Shown here piece after piece: positions 31,757-41,078 of a stretch of 42,980 bases of DNA. Location: IMG/VR virus record IMGVR_UViG_3300025110_000031, positions 1-42,980 of that record. One strand, 5' to 3'. A program made the position numbers and the translations under genes. Source of the stretch: a virus. How positions within the stretch are numbered: position 1 is the stretch's first letter; each line of letters begins with the position of its first letter. A model generated the notes under the pieces. The model was given only the letters and a program-made list of their open reading frames with translations. It did no database searches and had not been told where the DNA came from.

Positions 31757-34700
31757 ATGGCAAAACTTTCAGACTCAGAGTTACTAGGGCTTCTTGATCC
31801 GCAAGATGATCCACAAGTTTCTAGCCAGCCTAAAACCTTAGAAGAGTATATTGCTCTTCACGGGCAAGAAGGGAGAAATAAGTGGGAAAGGCGAGACCAG
31901 AAGCGTTACGCCAGATCACTGCGGCTTGGCCCAATTGAGTCTGGGGTTAGCAGCTTCGTAAGCAAAGGCATAGGTTCAATCACTGGCGGAACCCTCAAGG
32001 GGGCTGGTATTCTTAGTGAGTGGGGCAGTACCTTGGCCACTAATGAAATTGCGGCCCCCGTCATGTCATGGGTAACTGGCAAGCCCGCTGACAGGCTTGA
32101 CCCCGCGACTGAGAAGAACGTGCTCTATCAAATGGGCGAAAGCCTTGAGGGAATTTTTAACAAGGCTCTTCCTACAAACCCGATCCATGACACTAAGTTC
32201 TGGTCTGGGGCATTGCCTCAGGGGCTGGGTTCAGCCGTTGGCTTTATTGGCACAGGCGGTATCATTGGCACTGTGACTCGCGGTGCTAGGGCAACGCAAG
32301 CTGCCAATGTTGCGACGAAACTGAGCGCCGCGCCGAAGCTATCCCCGGCCCTGTCAGCATCACTCAACAAGCTCCAGTCATCTATCAAGAGATACGACCA
32401 CCTTAGAGGCGTTGGTATCGCTGGCTTCATGGTGAATGGTTCAGAGGGTTTTGAGGATGCGCGGTTTCATATCTTTGAAAAGGCCCGCAAGGAGGGTCGG
32501 GAGCCTACCGACAAGGAGCTGAATGATCTTTATTCCACCTTTATCATCAACGGTATCGGCGGTCTTTCAGAGGTAGTCGGTGCAACTGCGCTTGGCGTCC
32601 GCATGTTCAGCTCCTTGGATAAAGCTACAGGGGGTGCGTGGGGTGACCTGTCCAGCAATTGGCTTGGCAGAATAATAGGTGGCGCGGCAGTCGAGGCGAC
32701 TCAGGAATCATTCCAAACCGGGTTACTTAATTACACCGCATCAACGCTTGTTGGTTACGATGAAGGCCGCGAGATTGCCGAGCATGTTCCTCAGGCTGCC
32801 GGGGTTGGCGGTGCTGTCGGCGCAATCTTCGGTGCTATATCGATGGCGGGTGGCCGCCGCGCTCGCTTGCACCAACGGATGCGTGAGCTTAGGCAAAACG
32901 CTGTTGAGCTAGAGGCTGCGGGTAGCCCGAAGATGGCCGAGGTTCATCGCGCTAAAGCAGATGAGATTTTAGAGGAGCTGAAAAAAGACCTAAGCTCTCC
33001 AGCTCCAGAGGAAGGTAACGCAGCCAATCGCCCTGTGAACGCTGGTCAGATTTCTACCAGCGGCGCTTTCCCACGCAAGGGAGACAGTGCTACTTCGTCA
33101 GACGAGGTGTCTACGAAGGCTCGGAACCGGGTTTACCTAGATCGCACCGACCCAAACAATCCTTTCTGGGTTGTGGACGTCGATGCGAACGCGACCACTG
33201 AAGAAATTCAGGCAGCGCAAGCGGCCATCACTGATGCCAGCACACGCAGCACCTCAAATAATTTAACCTATGAGATTTTCAAGAACGGCACTGCGCGGAT
33301 CACCGACTCCGAAGGCAACCTGATCGAGGCTGGTCAGGAGCAAGTCGTAACGCAGCCAACATCCCCCGCCCGGATTGAGTACAACGGGATTAAGATCGAA
33401 ACCGGGGAAGTAAATGTAACGGACAGCGATGCTAACCTTGCCATATCCAAGCTGCTCCCGGCGCTTGAAGCTAAGGCGCGGGCGCTGGGGTTAAATCCTA
33501 GCGAGCTAACCCTAAGGCTTAACCGTGGGTCGGGCGGGATCAACGCCCGCGCCAACGACATTGGTGTCGTAGATATCGACGTTGATTGGTTCAACAAGGT
33601 CGAGCAGAAGTTTGGGGCCAAGGCTCAAGAGTTTTTCACACGCGCAGCAGACGAAGAGATTAGGCACATCGCCCACAACAAGGCGATGCAGTCTGACTTC
33701 CTTGCTGAAGGCGGCAAAGAGGCAGACGTTGAGGGCTTCCTAGCCTACCGTGCGGAGAGGCTCCAGAAGATTTGGCAGTCAGTTTCCGAGGAAGAGAAAT
33801 CCAAGCTGATAAAAGCACGGGGCGGGCGGGGAGGGGTGGATAATGACGTTCAGCTTGGGTCTGAGTACATCCGGTATAAGTGGCAGCAAATCTCTGATGG
33901 CAAGGTTACTGAGGAATCCTTTGCGAAGGAGCCGGGCGCAATCAGGAGTGCCATCGAATCCTTGTTGCGTTACCTGAAGAATTTAACTGGGGTAAACCTG
34001 AGCGCCGAGGTTGAAGCTGAGATCAAGTCGGTTGAAAAGTTTCTATCTAAAGTTAAGCCAGCCACAACTAGCGAATCGACCAGTGCTGAGTCGGCTGCTG
34101 TAAACGAGGACAGGATTTTCTCCCGGCCAACTGAGTCAACCCCGGCTTATGAGGAGCGGCCTGTGCGGGAAAATGAAAAACCTCTGAAAGATAAACTCAG
34201 GGAGGTGGCGAATAGGGCAGTTAATAAAGCGGCTCGCAACGGAACAGTTTTTGCTGAGAACAAAGATGAGGCGCTTGGTTTTGTTGAAGCGGAATTGCTG
34301 GACGTGGCTGACAAAGGGTACTTTGATGAGATGGGTGATTCAGAGGCGGAGGCTAAGGCATCCGTTATTGCCAACCGAAGTGTAACAAATTTCCTTAGAG
34401 AAAGGTTGGGGCGGACTGGTAAAAAGGCGGCCCTTGAAACGGCGAAATCATTGAACGAGCCAGTGCCCGGCAGCGAAGGCGTAACTGAGGGCGACCGGAT
34501 GCAAGACACAAAATTCTCCACGCCAGAGGAGGAGGCCGCATATCAGGACAAGGTCAAAGCGGTTGGTGAGGCGCTGTCGAGGATGGATCCAGACCTCAAG
34601 CTAATAAAGACAGACGCAATTGAGCACGGTGGGGCCAACAACCGTAACCCCAGGAAGGGAGAGGAGGGCACGACAGCAGCGGCGGCACAGGCTAGGTTAG

Positions 34701-37700
34701 ACTTAACCCCGGATCAGTACCGTGCTCGCCGCAAGAAAGCTGATAAACAATTTAACGAAAAACTTAGCGAGGTCACAGGGGTTCCGATTAAGAATCTTAC
34801 TGACGCAGAGTCGTGGGCCTTTGACCCCCTTGACGATAATGAATTATCGACCTATGATGTCGCCAGTGAAATCCAAAGGGACAGCGTCACCGGAGCAAGG
34901 ACAGCAATCCTCCCCCCAGCAGAAGCCGACAGCTTGGCTAAAGCGGGAATGGGAAAAGAGAGGATTGCCACCAACGGGGCCGACTTTACGGACGCAGCCC
35001 GCCGATACCAGTCAGCTATATTCCAGTCTATCCGAAATTATGGAGAGTCCATCGCCAACTTCTATGGATACACTGACAGGCGAAAAGGTGAAATAGCCAC
35101 TTGGGCTCTTCTCAATAATAAAACTAAGCGACTGCTCCCCCGGATCATGCCGAACGGCACGGTCATTGATGTGTCTCCTGAGCTGGTCAAGAACCTAGAG
35201 ACACTCCGCGAAATCATTCCCAGCATCGAGCCAGATGCGATCTACAAAAACCTTGGCCCGGCTTTGAGTGCCGGGGCAGAAGCCGAGGTGTTCGTGGATA
35301 AGGAGGCTCAGGTTGTTTACAAGGTGCTAAGTACCGAGAAGGACGGCGGCATCGGACTGGCAACCCCCGTTGAAAAATTTATCGCAGAAGATCGACCGGA
35401 GTTCATGCCCTCCTACAGAGGGGTTAACAAGCCCGGCGACAGGCAAACCTTAAATGATATTGCCCATAGGTATCGGATCCAAAACAATCATGGCGGATTT
35501 GTTTTCACTGAGATTGCCGGGGTAATAGAGGGGCGTGGCTTAGTTGTTAAGCAACGATTTATAAACGGCGCTCCCAGTTATGATGTGCAAGGCAATGCTA
35601 GGTTAGCGGGGCTGACTAGCATGTCACCGAACAGGGTTAACGAAAAACATCTACTACCCCCGGTTACGTTTATTACTGTGGATGGAGATCGCGCATTTGT
35701 TCATGGAGATTTAGATGGTGGCGGAAATATTTTCATAGGTGAAAAGGACGGCGATCTATACCTCATTGATGTGTTGAGCCGGGAGTTGAGTGAGGAAGAG
35801 AAAGCGTTTCCAGAGATTGCAAGGGACATCGAGAGGGCGGCGGCTGTAAAGCAGTACGGCTCCGAGTCATTCGCGTTTAACCCGCTCGACATTGATCTTG
35901 ATAACCTGAGTGCGGCAGAGCGAAAGGCCGTGGACAAGCTCGAACAAGACGCGAAGAAGAAGCCGAACGCAACGCCTCGTGATACATACCTTGCTGTTGC
36001 CGCAATGCGGATGAGGGATGATTTAATTCCTGTAGAAATTTACGGGGAAATAGTTGAGGAGCGTGACCCGTGGCTCGATAAAAGGAAAGATGCGAAGGGT
36101 GAGGGAGTCTCAACGGCTAAAGATTTAATGGGCTTCCTTGGAGTGCCCAAGGTTGACGGCGAGATAAATCAAATCATGGATTATCTGCCGGGGGTTGTGC
36201 TCAAAACGGATAAGCCTACACCCGAACAGGTTGAAAGAACCAAGAAAAAAAAGAGCAAGGTTCTGCGTGCTGTGAAGGACGGCACTCCGGTGGAAATACG
36301 GATCGACATCAATGCGTTTAATAATTCGGACGCAGACGGTAACCCAGTCTATGTGGTCACCATCCATGAGTCCTCGGACGGGGAGTCAAGCGTAGGAAAA
36401 CCGATCTCTTATGTCCCTGTTGCTCGGATCAAGGATTTTACTACGGTTGTCCGGTTTGTGACCGACTCCGATCTGGCTCCCGGCAAGCGTAAGAAGCCAG
36501 AGGATATTGCGGCGGGGATGCGGAAGGTTCCATTGGCTACGACAAAGGGTCTGGCCGCCGGGACAAAGCTAACTCCAAAGCAAATGCTGGAGTTACTTGA
36601 TGGACGCAAGTGGATCGAGGCTGGGTTCAATCCCGTTCGATCCAGTGAGTTTGTTGATGTCCGCACAGGTGACGTAATCCTTGGCGGGGATGAGGCTGTC
36701 CACGTTGGGTCTAGAATTTTCGTGAAAAGAAAAGGGGCGAAGATTCAGAAGAAAGCCGACCGCCCAACGGGTAAACTTTCTGACGCCGAGTCCTATGCCT
36801 ATGACCCATTGTCCGGGGGGATGACTGAAACCGAGTCCAGCGAAGAGGCAACCCCGGAGCAAGTAGATTATGTGGTCGGCGATGCGGCAAAAGTAAAAGA
36901 AGGATTCGGAGATTTCTGGGATAAAGCTGGAAGGCTAATCAGTGGAGGTTACTTGTCCGTGGTGGACACCCTTGAGCGAATAGGGTTCAAGCCCCTCGCG
37001 GATATGATCAATGATTATCAGATCAAGATCGGAGAATACCAAGGCAAGCTGATGGCCCCGATCCGTGGCTGGCGGCGCGGCAAAACCACCGAGGAAATTA
37101 ACGCAGCATACCGACAGGTCGAAGCGTTCTTTGGTTTGCGTGAGGACTATGGGTCAGAGTCTGACATCCATTACCTACTGAACCAGCACTCCGCCGAGAA
37201 GGATCGTCAGGCCCGGCGCAACCCAGATGACCGTGACTATACAAGGCTGAATGAGATTTCCGGGGAAATAGATTTGAGGATAAGGCACAGCGCACGCCGC
37301 GCCCGGAGACGGGCCGAGCGTTACCGGGAAAGCATGAGTCCCGAAGCACAGGAGTTGCTTGGCATTATTGAGGACACCGCAGAGATCACTGGGCAAATAT
37401 CACAGGACTTAAATATCTTGGTTAAGGACGGCGGAACCTATCGCCCCATGAGAAACCTTGGCCGGAAGCACTACCCACGCCGATTCTCTGAGCGAGTTAA
37501 CGAAGTGATCCAGTCGAGGAACCTTGACCCCGCCTTGTTCCAGTCTCTCAAGGACGCATTGATCCGTGATGGCGTTGTAGAAAGTGACACCGCCGCCGAG
37601 GAATACCTGAGCAGCATGATCCTCATGGGCGAAATGTCCGGCGGAGATCGCATGGCCAACGTGGAGCTGGCCCGTGGGGTGAGGTTACCCCGCGAGTTCT

Positions 37701-39508
37701 ACGACACCAGCGTGGATGGTTACATTGATTTTATCTACGGATTTTCTGAGCGTGCTGCACAGGTTCAGTCATTCGGGCAGTCAACAGACACCGAGACTGA
37801 TGCGTTTGGCGCAGCGATCAACGCTGCAAAGGGCGACCGTGTGGTGCGGGAGTACCTCCAGGCTGTGGCCAATGACGTGTATCGTCGCAGACCAGTACGC
37901 ACCGGGCTTGATAAAACTTTCGAGAGGTCGGTGTCATGGACTGGTGTGCTGTACTTGTCCGGCCCGTTCACTGCTGTTCGAGATTTTGTTTCGGGCGTCA
38001 TGCTAACGGTGGAGCAATACGGAATCTCAAATTCAGCGGAGCCAATTTACCGGGCGCTGCTTGATCAGGCTGCGGCTGTTGCGGAGATGGCTAGGTCGGG
38101 AGCCAAGAATGATTGGCAAGGCATAGACCCTGACATTGTTATCGAGGCTGAGAACATGGGTGCAATTCGGGATGACTTCCTGAGCGCACAGTTCCTAGAC
38201 CAGCGCCTTGATCCTACAAATAGTATTGACCAGAAGACGCAGCTTGTAGCGAACAAGGCTCTGTTTTTTAAGCAGCAGATGGACAGGCTGGCCCGTGGAG
38301 TTACGATGGGGGCTTCGCTTAACTGGCTGCGGAGCGCCATACAAATCTACAGGAACGGCCCCAACTCACCGTCAGCTCGTAGGCGAATAGAGTCGCTGAT
38401 GAGGTTGAGGTTTACTGAAGCTCAGGCCATTCAGTTACTGGAGGGCCGTGCGGGTTTGGTCGAAGAATTTGCGCGGCGCAGTGTGGCTGAGAAGCAGTAC
38501 ACCTACAGCTTGGCGCAGCACCCTCTGTTCATCGGCGCTTCCAGCCCGGTGATGAAGCTGATGTTCCAGTTCCAGCGTTGGTCTTTCCAGCGTGGCCGGG
38601 ACGTTATTCGCAATGTTGTTAGCCCGGCTGTGGATATGGTAAGGAAGGGTAAGACCGGAGACCCGATGCCTTTGATCAGGTTCATGGGGATGGGGCTTCT
38701 GTTTGGTGAGCTGCTAAAATGGCTGATGGAACTCTTCACCGACAGAGAGGATCGCACCGCGACCAACGAGGAGATTCTTAACTCGGATAAAAAGGCTGGG
38801 AAAATTTTTGAACGTGTAATTCAGAACTACGTTTTCACCGGGGCCACTGGGTTTTTAGGTGAGTATTATATGATGTTCCATGAGCTGACGAAGCGTGGCC
38901 CAAGGTTCAAAGACCCGTGGAATCCGCCGTTATTTAATTTAGCGCAAGACATGGAGGGGTTTTACCGAAACGTCTACCAGAAGGGTCTGTCCATTGACAC
39001 CATAGGCCAAGAAGCTCAGAGGCTTGGCCGCAGCCTACCGATTGCTAACCAAATTGAAGGCTTGGTGCGCGGCACGCATAGAAGTTTGTTTGATACGGAC
39101 TCGCAAGGGACATGGGCCGCACGCCGGGATTTGTTTTACACACGGAACATGGCACGCCGATTCGGCGAGGAGACAGGCATTGATGTTGAGTCAAAATTCT
39201 CTGGCCAGTTTGCTCAGGATAAATACTCCACGCAAAAACAGAACCTCAAGGAGGCTCTGTTGATTGGGGATATCGATGCTGCACGGGCCGCAAAGGACGC
39301 CTTGCTTGAGGCCGGGATGAATCGGCGCTCACTGCAATCCGTTGTGCGAAGCAACCAACCTATTAGGATTGGAATGCAAACAAGGGATGACACTCAGCGC
39401 CAGTTCAAGAAGTGGCTCAACAAGACGGTTCCTTCTCAGGCTCACCGGGTGAATCGGATCCAGAATCGCTACAATCAGACGGCCCGGAAACTGCGGCTGA
39501 TGAATTAA
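31757..39508 (+). CDS. Giant internal virion (polyvalent-type) protein with kinase-like domain
   Basis: A 2583-residue protein, probably ejected into the host with the DNA. An N-terminal region of Gly/Ala-rich hydrophobic helices (about 120-370) may insert in membranes. About 540-680 contains DEEIRHIAH at 632-640, reminiscent of zincin helices but without a full HExxH. About 830-990 has helix pairs (VIANRSVTNFLRERLGR; ALSRMDPDLKLI) faintly sigma-like. About 1165-1345 is protein-kinase-like: SAGAEAEVF, K1189 in VVYKVLS, H1316-G-D1318 with N1324, then D1338 in LYLIDV. The C-terminal third is helical (LYLSGPFTAVRDFVSGVMLT; QHPLFIGASSPVMKLMFQF) with a membrane-like FMGMGLLFGELLKWLMELF near 2310, similar to associated domains of large polyvalent proteins. 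Confidence 0.75.
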   Translation: MAKLSDSELLGLLDPQDDPQVSSQPKTLEEYIALHGQEGRNKWERRDQKRYARSLRLGPIESGVSSFVSKGIGSITGGTLKGAGILSEWGSTLATNEIAAPVMSWVTGKPADRLDPATEKNVLYQMGESLEGIFNKALPTNPIHDTKFWSGALPQGLGSAVGFIGTGGIIGTVTRGARATQAANVATKLSAAPKLSPALSASLNKLQSSIKRYDHLRGVGIAGFMVNGSEGFEDARFHIFEKARKEGREPTDKELNDLYSTFIINGIGGLSEVVGATALGVRMFSSLDKATGGAWGDLSSNWLGRIIGGAAVEATQESFQTGLLNYTASTLVGYDEGREIAEHVPQAAGVGGAVGAIFGAISMAGGRRARLHQRMRELRQNAVELEAAGSPKMAEVHRAKADEILEELKKDLSSPAPEEGNAANRPVNAGQISTSGAFPRKGDSATSSDEVSTKARNRVYLDRTDPNNPFWVVDVDANATTEEIQAAQAAITDASTRSTSNNLTYEIFKNGTARITDSEGNLIEAGQEQVVTQPTSPARIEYNGIKIETGEVNVTDSDANLAISKLLPALEAKARALGLNPSELTLRLNRGSGGINARANDIGVVDIDVDWFNKVEQKFGAKAQEFFTRAADEEIRHIAHNKAMQSDFLAEGGKEADVEGFLAYRAERLQKIWQSVSEEEKSKLIKARGGRGGVDNDVQLGSEYIRYKWQQISDGKVTEESFAKEPGAIRSAIESLLRYLKNLTGVNLSAEVEAEIKSVEKFLSKVKPATTSESTSAESAAVNEDRIFSRPTESTPAYEERPVRENEKPLKDKLREVANRAVNKAARNGTVFAENKDEALGFVEAELLDVADKGYFDEMGDSEAEAKASVIANRSVTNFLRERLGRTGKKAALETAKSLNEPVPGSEGVTEGDRMQDTKFSTPEEEAAYQDKVKAVGEALSRMDPDLKLIKTDAIEHGGANNRNPRKGEEGTTAAAAQARLDLTPDQYRARRKKADKQFNEKLSEVTGVPIKNLTDAESWAFDPLDDNELSTYDVASEIQRDSVTGARTAILPPAEADSLAKAGMGKERIATNGADFTDAARRYQSAIFQSIRNYGESIANFYGYTDRRKGEIATWALLNNKTKRLLPRIMPNGTVIDVSPELVKNLETLREIIPSIEPDAIYKNLGPALSAGAEAEVFVDKEAQVVYKVLSTEKDGGIGLATPVEKFIAEDRPEFMPSYRGVNKPGDRQTLNDIAHRYRIQNNHGGFVFTEIAGVIEGRGLVVKQRFINGAPSYDVQGNARLAGLTSMSPNRVNEKHLLPPVTFITVDGDRAFVHGDLDGGGNIFIGEKDGDLYLIDVLSRELSEEEKAFPEIARDIERAAAVKQYGSESFAFNPLDIDLDNLSAAERKAVDKLEQDAKKKPNATPRDTYLAVAAMRMRDDLIPVEIYGEIVEERDPWLDKRKDAKGEGVSTAKDLMGFLGVPKVDGEINQIMDYLPGVVLKTDKPTPEQVERTKKKKSKVLRAVKDGTPVEIRIDINAFNNSDADGNPVYVVTIHESSDGESSVGKPISYVPVARIKDFTTVVRFVTDSDLAPGKRKKPEDIAAGMRKVPLATTKGLAAGTKLTPKQMLELLDGRKWIEAGFNPVRSSEFVDVRTGDVILGGDEAVHVGSRIFVKRKGAKIQKKADRPTGKLSDAESYAYDPLSGGMTETESSEEATPEQVDYVVGDAAKVKEGFGDFWDKAGRLISGGYLSVVDTLERIGFKPLADMINDYQIKIGEYQGKLMAPIRGWRRGKTTEEINAAYRQVEAFFGLREDYGSESDIHYLLNQHSAEKDRQARRNPDDRDYTRLNEISGEIDLRIRHSARRARRRAERYRESMSPEAQELLGIIEDTAEITGQISQDLNILVKDGGTYRPMRNLGRKHYPRRFSERVNEVIQSRNLDPALFQSLKDALIRDGVVESDTAAEEYLSSMILMGEMSGGDRMANVELARGVRLPREFYDTSVDGYIDFIYGFSERAAQVQSFGQSTDTETDAFGAAINAAKGDRVVREYLQAVANDVYRRRPVRTGLDKTFERSVSWTGVLYLSGPFTAVRDFVSGVMLTVEQYGISNSAEPIYRALLDQAAAVAEMARSGAKNDWQGIDPDIVIEAENMGAIRDDFLSAQFLDQRLDPTNSIDQKTQLVANKALFFKQQMDRLARGVTMGASLNWLRSAIQIYRNGPNSPSARRRIESLMRLRFTEAQAIQLLEGRAGLVEEFARRSVAEKQYTYSLAQHPLFIGASSPVMKLMFQFQRWSFQRGRDVIRNVVSPAVDMVRKGKTGDPMPLIRFMGMGLLFGELLKWLMELFTDREDRTATNEEILNSDKKAGKIFERVIQNYVFTGATGFLGEYYMMFHELTKRGPRFKDPWNPPLFNLAQDMEGFYRNVYQKGLSIDTIGQEAQRLGRSLPIANQIEGLVRGTHRSLFDTDSQGTWAARRDLFYTRNMARRFGEETGIDVESKFSGQFAQDKYSTQKQNLKEALLIGDIDAARAAKDALLEAGMNRRSLQSVVRSNQPIRIGMQTRDDTQRQFKKWLNKTVPSQAHRVNRIQNRYNQTARKLRLMN

Positions 39509-39710
39509 GCATCGCGATGATTTGCTCAGGTGTTTCCTTGACGCCAAGCCAGTCAGTTCCGCCGACCGACTCATCCCCTATGGTATGGACATAAGCCCCG
39601 GCATCGTTGTGTCCGTAGGCTGGGCCAGAGAACCATGTTATGTGCCGCTTGTTTACCCACCGCTTCCGCCCGGTCTCTGACCAGTGAACAGTAATGAATT
39701 GTTCTGACAT
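39417..39710 (-). CDS. Small FlbD-like protein overlapping the giant gene
   Basis: A 97-residue protein. Residues 1-70 (EQFITVHWSETGRKRWVNKRHITWF, then GTDWLGVKETPEQIIAML) follow the pattern of FlbD-type small beta proteins: a strand, 'VN..HI', a loop and 'VKETPEEI'. The tail (residues 72-97) is a Ser/Pro/Asp/Glu-rich disordered segment encoded over the last 92 bases of the giant gene on the other strand. AAGGTGA lies five bases before the ATG. It is the last gene of the leftward small-gene operon. Function is unknown. Confidence 0.6.
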   Translation of the reverse strand: MSEQFITVHWSETGRKRWVNKRHITWFSGPAYGHNDAGAYVHTIGDESVGGTDWLGVKETPEQIIAMLNSSAAVSGPSDCSDSGSDSPGEPEKEPSC

Positions 39711-39719
39711 TGCATCACC

Positions 39720-39911
39720 TTAATTTATGGTGACGATGTCAGAGCAATTGCCCACAGGCTCTATGTCTGACATGCCGAGGTTGTCGGGGGCATCAGGGTT
39801 CTTATCCCGATGTTGTTTAACGGCCAAGGCTGCTGCCCTGAAAAAGTCAGAGCAATAGACTTCTTCCTTGGCCCCGTTGTTTAGTGTTACTAGGTATGCG
39901 TTGGTTTCCAT
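39720..39911 (-). CDS. Hypothetical small protein
   Basis: A 63-residue protein (METNAYLVTLNNGAKEEVYCSDFFRAAALAVKQH...) not recognised. A strand-turn-strand start is followed by a helix FFRAAALAVKQHRD and an acidic tail. It is closely packed between neighbours (nine-base gaps) on the same strand, so it is probably expressed. Confidence 0.55.
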   Translation of the reverse strand: METNAYLVTLNNGAKEEVYCSDFFRAAALAVKQHRDKNPDAPDNLGMSDIEPVGNCSDIVTIN

Positions 39912-39914
39912 AAT

Positions 39915-40151
39915 TTAAAAATCTCGTTCGATGTAATTGATGTGGGAGCGATTAGCTACCCAATCGAATAGCTCAGGCTCATCGCTCTTGAGGAAACAAA
40001 CCTTGCCCGTGAAGTCGTAATCCCTATTCATAATAATGACTTCCACTTCCGAACCCTTTAGCTCCCAAGAAAATCCCAGTTTCTTAATTTTTTGAACGCA
40101 GTAATATCGCCTAGTCGAGCGGGTTTCCCCGTTCACTTTTATGTACTTCAC
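39915..40151 (-). CDS. Hypothetical small basic protein
   Basis: A 78-residue protein with GTG start in a GTGA overlap with the upstream stop. It begins KYIKVNGETRSTRRYYCVQKIKKLGFSWELKGSEVEV, a beta-hairpin-like basic segment, and ends FDWVANRSHINYIERDF. I recognise no domain. The ribosome site GAGGTGG is inside the last codons of the upstream gene, a junction repeated at 40382-40404. Confidence 0.55.
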   Translation of the reverse strand: MKYIKVNGETRSTRRYYCVQKIKKLGFSWELKGSEVEVIIMNRDYDFTGKVCFLKSDEPELFDWVANRSHINYIERDF

Positions 40152-40384
40152 TTCTCCACCTCCTCGTTCATGTCTCGGTATTTAATCTCCTCAAGTTTGA
40201 TGCCCTTCACATCATGGTATTTAATTAAGGCGGCTTGATCATCCGATCCAGCTCTCACCATGTGGTCAACGGAAAATGCTTTATCGCTGCCGTACCCTTC
40301 ATGGCGTGGGTCTAGGGGGTTAGAAGAAACCCAAGGCGTCCCAGCATGATAAGCCCGGTAGGTTATGTAAATTGGATACCTCAC
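40148..40384 (-). CDS. Hypothetical small protein
   Basis: A 78-residue protein from a GTG at 40384 (RYPIYITYRAYHAGTPWVSSNPLDPRH...), chosen over a longer reading because GTGA overlaps the upstream stop and GAGGTGG lies just before. The body has short strands, then GSDDQAALIKYHDVKGIKLEEIKYRDMNEEVEK. No family is recognised. The C-terminal EEVEK codons carry the ribosome site for the next gene. Confidence 0.55.
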   Translation of the reverse strand: MRYPIYITYRAYHAGTPWVSSNPLDPRHEGYGSDKAFSVDHMVRAGSDDQAALIKYHDVKGIKLEEIKYRDMNEEVEK

Positions 40385-40626
40385 TTCGCCACCTCCTCGA
40401 TCATCTCCACGCACTGATGGCAGATGCCAATCGGCGCGGCGTTCTTCAGTGCCCACAACTCAGCGAGGCTGATCGTGGTGTCGGTTTTGCATCCCTTCAG
40501 GCGCAGCACCAGCATCCCGCCACCTTGGCTAGGAGCTAGGCCAGCGACTAGGTTGCGCTCGACCCCGTTCGAGTCGGTGACCACTGTCTCCGACTCCCTC
40601 GTAATTTCTGATGTCAGTTTTGTCAT
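40381..40626 (-). CDS. Hypothetical small protein
   Basis: An 81-residue protein from ATG 40626 (TKLTSEITRESETVVTDSNGVERNLV...). The open frame runs upstream to 40740 but that part lies inside the endolysin gene. The ATG follows a 38-base element also found before the gene at 42823. The C-terminal part has a CHQCVEMIEEVAK ending with one CxxC. Function unknown. Confidence 0.55.
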   Translation of the reverse strand: MTKLTSEITRESETVVTDSNGVERNLVAGLAPSQGGGMLVLRLKGCKTDTTISLAELWALKNAAPIGICHQCVEMIEEVAK

Positions 40627-40661
40627 CCCTTTGTATTCGTCTGAATTTATTTCGTGCGGGG
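40624..40661 (-). promoter_or_regulatory. 38-base conserved leader, copy A
   Basis: On the minus strand: CCCCGCACGAAA, eight mostly variable bases, then GACGAATACAAAGGGATG, ending in the start codon of the gene at 40626. It matches the leader at 42821-42858 at 30 of 38 positions without gaps. It could be a promoter, regulator site or translation element. Confidence 0.6.
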
Positions 40662-40663
40662 TT

Positions 40664-41074
40664 TTATTTTCCAAGCGCACTCTTAACCTTGCGCCAATGA
40701 GGCAAGGTCGATTTGCGTAGGTGGCCAGCCGGGCCGCCATTGTGAATCCGGGCCAGCTTCTCCCAGCCGCCGTTCACCAAGGCGTCCTTGGCGTAGCGCC
40801 TCATGTACGCTGTGACCACGCGCCGGGAGTAGGCAAGGTCGGCACACTGCTCGTACCTCCCCGGCACTCTTGAGTCCACCCAGTAGGCCCGGCCTATCTG
40901 GAGTGGCCCAAGGCTGCGCCCGTTGTCACCCAGGAGTTGGCCTGTCCTCCCGCTGGCCTCTACATAGTGCAGCGCATTTATGAATCGGCCATAGTCCCTG
41001 TGCGGGGTGGCTTTGTCCTCGGCCAGCCCGATTACCGGGGCGAGGAGCATGGTTGCGATGGTTAATGGTTTCAT
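40664..41074 (-). CDS. Endolysin, lysozyme/transglycosylase-like, with signal peptide
   Basis: Cuts peptidoglycan glycan strands at lysis. The 136-residue protein has an N-terminal signal (MKPLTIATMLLAPVIGLAED) for Sec export and a lysozyme-like fold: catalytic E39 in LHYVEASGRTG, then SLGPLQIGRAYW (54-65), CADLAYSRRVVTAYMRRYA and HNGGPAGHLRKSTLPHW (111-127), a layout of GH23/lysozyme-superfamily goose-type enzymes. I associate this variety with Verrucomicrobiota and their phages. A signal peptide means export may not need the holin pore. It is encoded about 34 kb from the holin-spanin cassette, or about 8 kb if the map is circular. Confidence 0.8.
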   Translation of the reverse strand: MKPLTIATMLLAPVIGLAEDKATPHRDYGRFINALHYVEASGRTGQLLGDNGRSLGPLQIGRAYWVDSRVPGRYEQCADLAYSRRVVTAYMRRYAKDALVNGGWEKLARIHNGGPAGHLRKSTLPHWRKVKSALGK

Positions 41075-41078
41075 AATT

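Noticed and set aside
34147-34521. Long minus-strand frames inside the giant gene, such as this 124-codon one
   Set aside because: They have low-complexity Ser/Leu-rich products typical of antisense frames and no ribosome sites.
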